From Darksidea phi (lineage: Eukaryota > Ascomycota > Dothideomycetes > Pleosporales > Lentitheciaceae): a stretch of 45,762 bases of DNA. How positions within the stretch are numbered: the stretch's first letter is position 1; every line of letters begins with the position of its first letter. The notes beneath the pieces were generated by a model. It ran no database searches and was not told the origin of the DNA. It saw nothing but the letters and a program-made list of their open reading frames with translations. Positions 44,648 to 45,762 of this stretch are shown one piece after another. The translations under genes were made by a program, and so were the position numbers. The stretch is from the NCBI GenBank assembly GCA_030770425.1, contig JASJFT010000299.1:1-45762 (forward strand), written 5' to 3'.

Positions 44648-44860
44648 TCATTCGAGTTCATCGATGCTCCCAACACTGGCGCTTGGTGAGGGTGATGCTT
44701 CGCGGGAGGTAGGCATAGGCGAGGTGGTAGTGTTGAGAGAGAGCTTTTGGGTGGAGGTGGGGCGCTTAGGGTCTTCGGCTTCTTCGCACGGGACGACGGG
44801 GATGCGTAGCATCTGGCGACCGACGAGGTTTGGGATGTAGACGTAGGCTTGGGAAGACAT
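44648..44860 (-). CDS. Small hypothetical protein
   Basis: 70 residues beginning MSSQAYVYIPNLVGRQMLRIP, with a Ser/Thr/Pro-rich low-complexity second half (SREASPSPSASVGSIDELE). The frame continues upstream to 45,064 but the internal Met in context AGCCATGTCTTCC-like minus-strand surroundings gives a more protein-like N-terminus. No domain recognised, no signal peptide. I rate it a plausible real gene because the first 35 residues have balanced, non-repetitive composition. Confidence 0.4.
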   Translation of the reverse strand: MSSQAYVYIPNLVGRQMLRIPVVPCEEAEDPKRPTSTQKLSLNTTTSPMPTSREASPSPSASVGSIDELE

Positions 44861-45762
44861 GGCGGTGCTGGTGCGTAGTAGGTGTTGGTTGGCAGCGTGG
44901 TAAGTACTAGGAACTGGTAAGGTGTAACTAAACACAATTGAGAGTTTGTGTAGTTCTCTGTACAAACGAATAAGGTGATTTGTGACGCGTGCATAAAGTG
45001 GGAATCCACGCCCTACATATACTTTCTCCCCGCGCGCACACGAACCGGAACCCAAGCATCCCATCCCTCCGCTCCAAACTCCTAAGCCCTAGCCCCCGCA
45101 CCTGTAAACTCCATCGTCCACTATGTGTCCTCTCGGTCCAATCACGCCCGTCCGCAGCCCTACCATCCCTGCGCAACGATAACCCAGGCAGACAAACCTT
45201 GCCAATCAGATCCACCCAACGTTCCAAACCCCGTCCCCGAGCCTCCGTCTGAGCCGTCCGTCAACATTGATTGGGACGCGGCGATAAGTTAGTCCCGCGC
45301 CGCCAAGTGGTGCCGATCGGGTCGGATTCTGATTCGAGACCGCGGCGAAACAGGGTTTGACGCGAGAGCAGACTTGGATTGGCGTGGTCTGGATTCAGCA
45401 TCTCGGCTCGGCGTTAACCGGCCGCACAACGATTATTCTTCGCGTCCGAACGCATTGCTAATGGAGCCCGAGACGACGCTGGCCCAGAGATGTCGTGAGA
45501 CTGTCGTCAGCTCTGGGAGAGTCATGCAGGCGCAGTGATGCGGACGATATCTGGAAGAGAATGGCAACGTCCGAAGACTAAACCCGACGTTCGAAAAATC
45601 GACCGAGAGCAACTCGATAGGAGATACGGTGCATGTAAGGATTCCTACTTCTCGAAGTTTCCATTCAATATTATGTTTTCCCGGGCACGCGGTTAGAAGA
45701 AAAACGCCCACTCACAAATGCCTCGTCACCCATACAAAATCGTATAGGAACGCGGTTTTTGG
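44861..45762. other. Right end of window, no gene seen
   Basis: About 900 bases. Short frames on both strands (for example minus 45,433-45,711) lack motifs. A gene beginning beyond the window cannot be excluded. Confidence 0.45.

Noticed and set aside
1..45762. tRNA, rRNA or CRISPR arrays
   Set aside because: I saw no cloverleaf with A and B boxes, no rRNA-like sequence and no regularly spaced direct repeats; the repeats present are transposon remnants and short tandems.

Overview
The window looks like nuclear DNA of a filamentous ascomycete (Pezizomycotina). Introns are short (45-81 bp, mostly GTAAGT/GTATGT...CTAAC-like...YAG). Gene families are typically fungal: HeLo and HET incompatibility domains, a secreted LPMO-like protein, a Mep/Amt ammonium transporter, PEX12 and eIF2B-alpha. 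A saturated repeat-induced point mutation (RIP) tract occupies the left quarter. The exact class cannot be fixed from sequence alone.

Layout. Positions ~73-11,600 are an AT-rich tract almost devoid of CpA and TpG, with no open reading frames. Reading through the stop codons on the minus strand still reveals a Gypsy-type LTR retrotransposon (protease-like region, reverse transcriptase, integrase, C-terminal chromodomain) at about 2.2-7.5 kb and a Fot1/pogo-type DNA transposase remnant at about 10.0-10.8 kb. At ~11.6 kb the sequence returns to ordinary composition. Within ~0.7 kb begins the most unusual gene of the window: a minus-strand gene (12,269-13,909) whose splicing joins an N-terminal HeLo domain to a degenerate Rho/Rac-family small GTPase. 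The two halves look like separate ORFs until two short introns are recognised. Next comes a decayed multi-pass membrane protein gene (~14.15-16.05 kb).

From 16.7 kb the window is ordinary gene-dense euchromatin. In order: a secreted LPMO-like protein (-), an MDR-family oxidoreductase (-), an alpha/beta hydrolase (-), an ammonium transporter (-), a basic/proline-rich hypothetical (+), PEX12 (-) divergent from a PQ-loop membrane protein (+), a protein kinase with ankyrin repeats (-) divergent from a MATE transporter (+), a small membrane-anchored hypothetical (+), a proline-rich hypothetical with an internal stop (-), eIF2B-alpha (+), a HET-domain protein (-) and a small hypothetical (-).

The genes do not form an obvious pathway or biosynthetic cluster. 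Two of them, the HeLo-Rho fusion and the HET-domain gene, belong to families tied to allorecognition and programmed cell death in fungi. The first sits at the edge of the RIP-mutated block. Exon coordinates were assigned by eye from splice consensus, reading-frame continuity and family similarity; no database search was possible.
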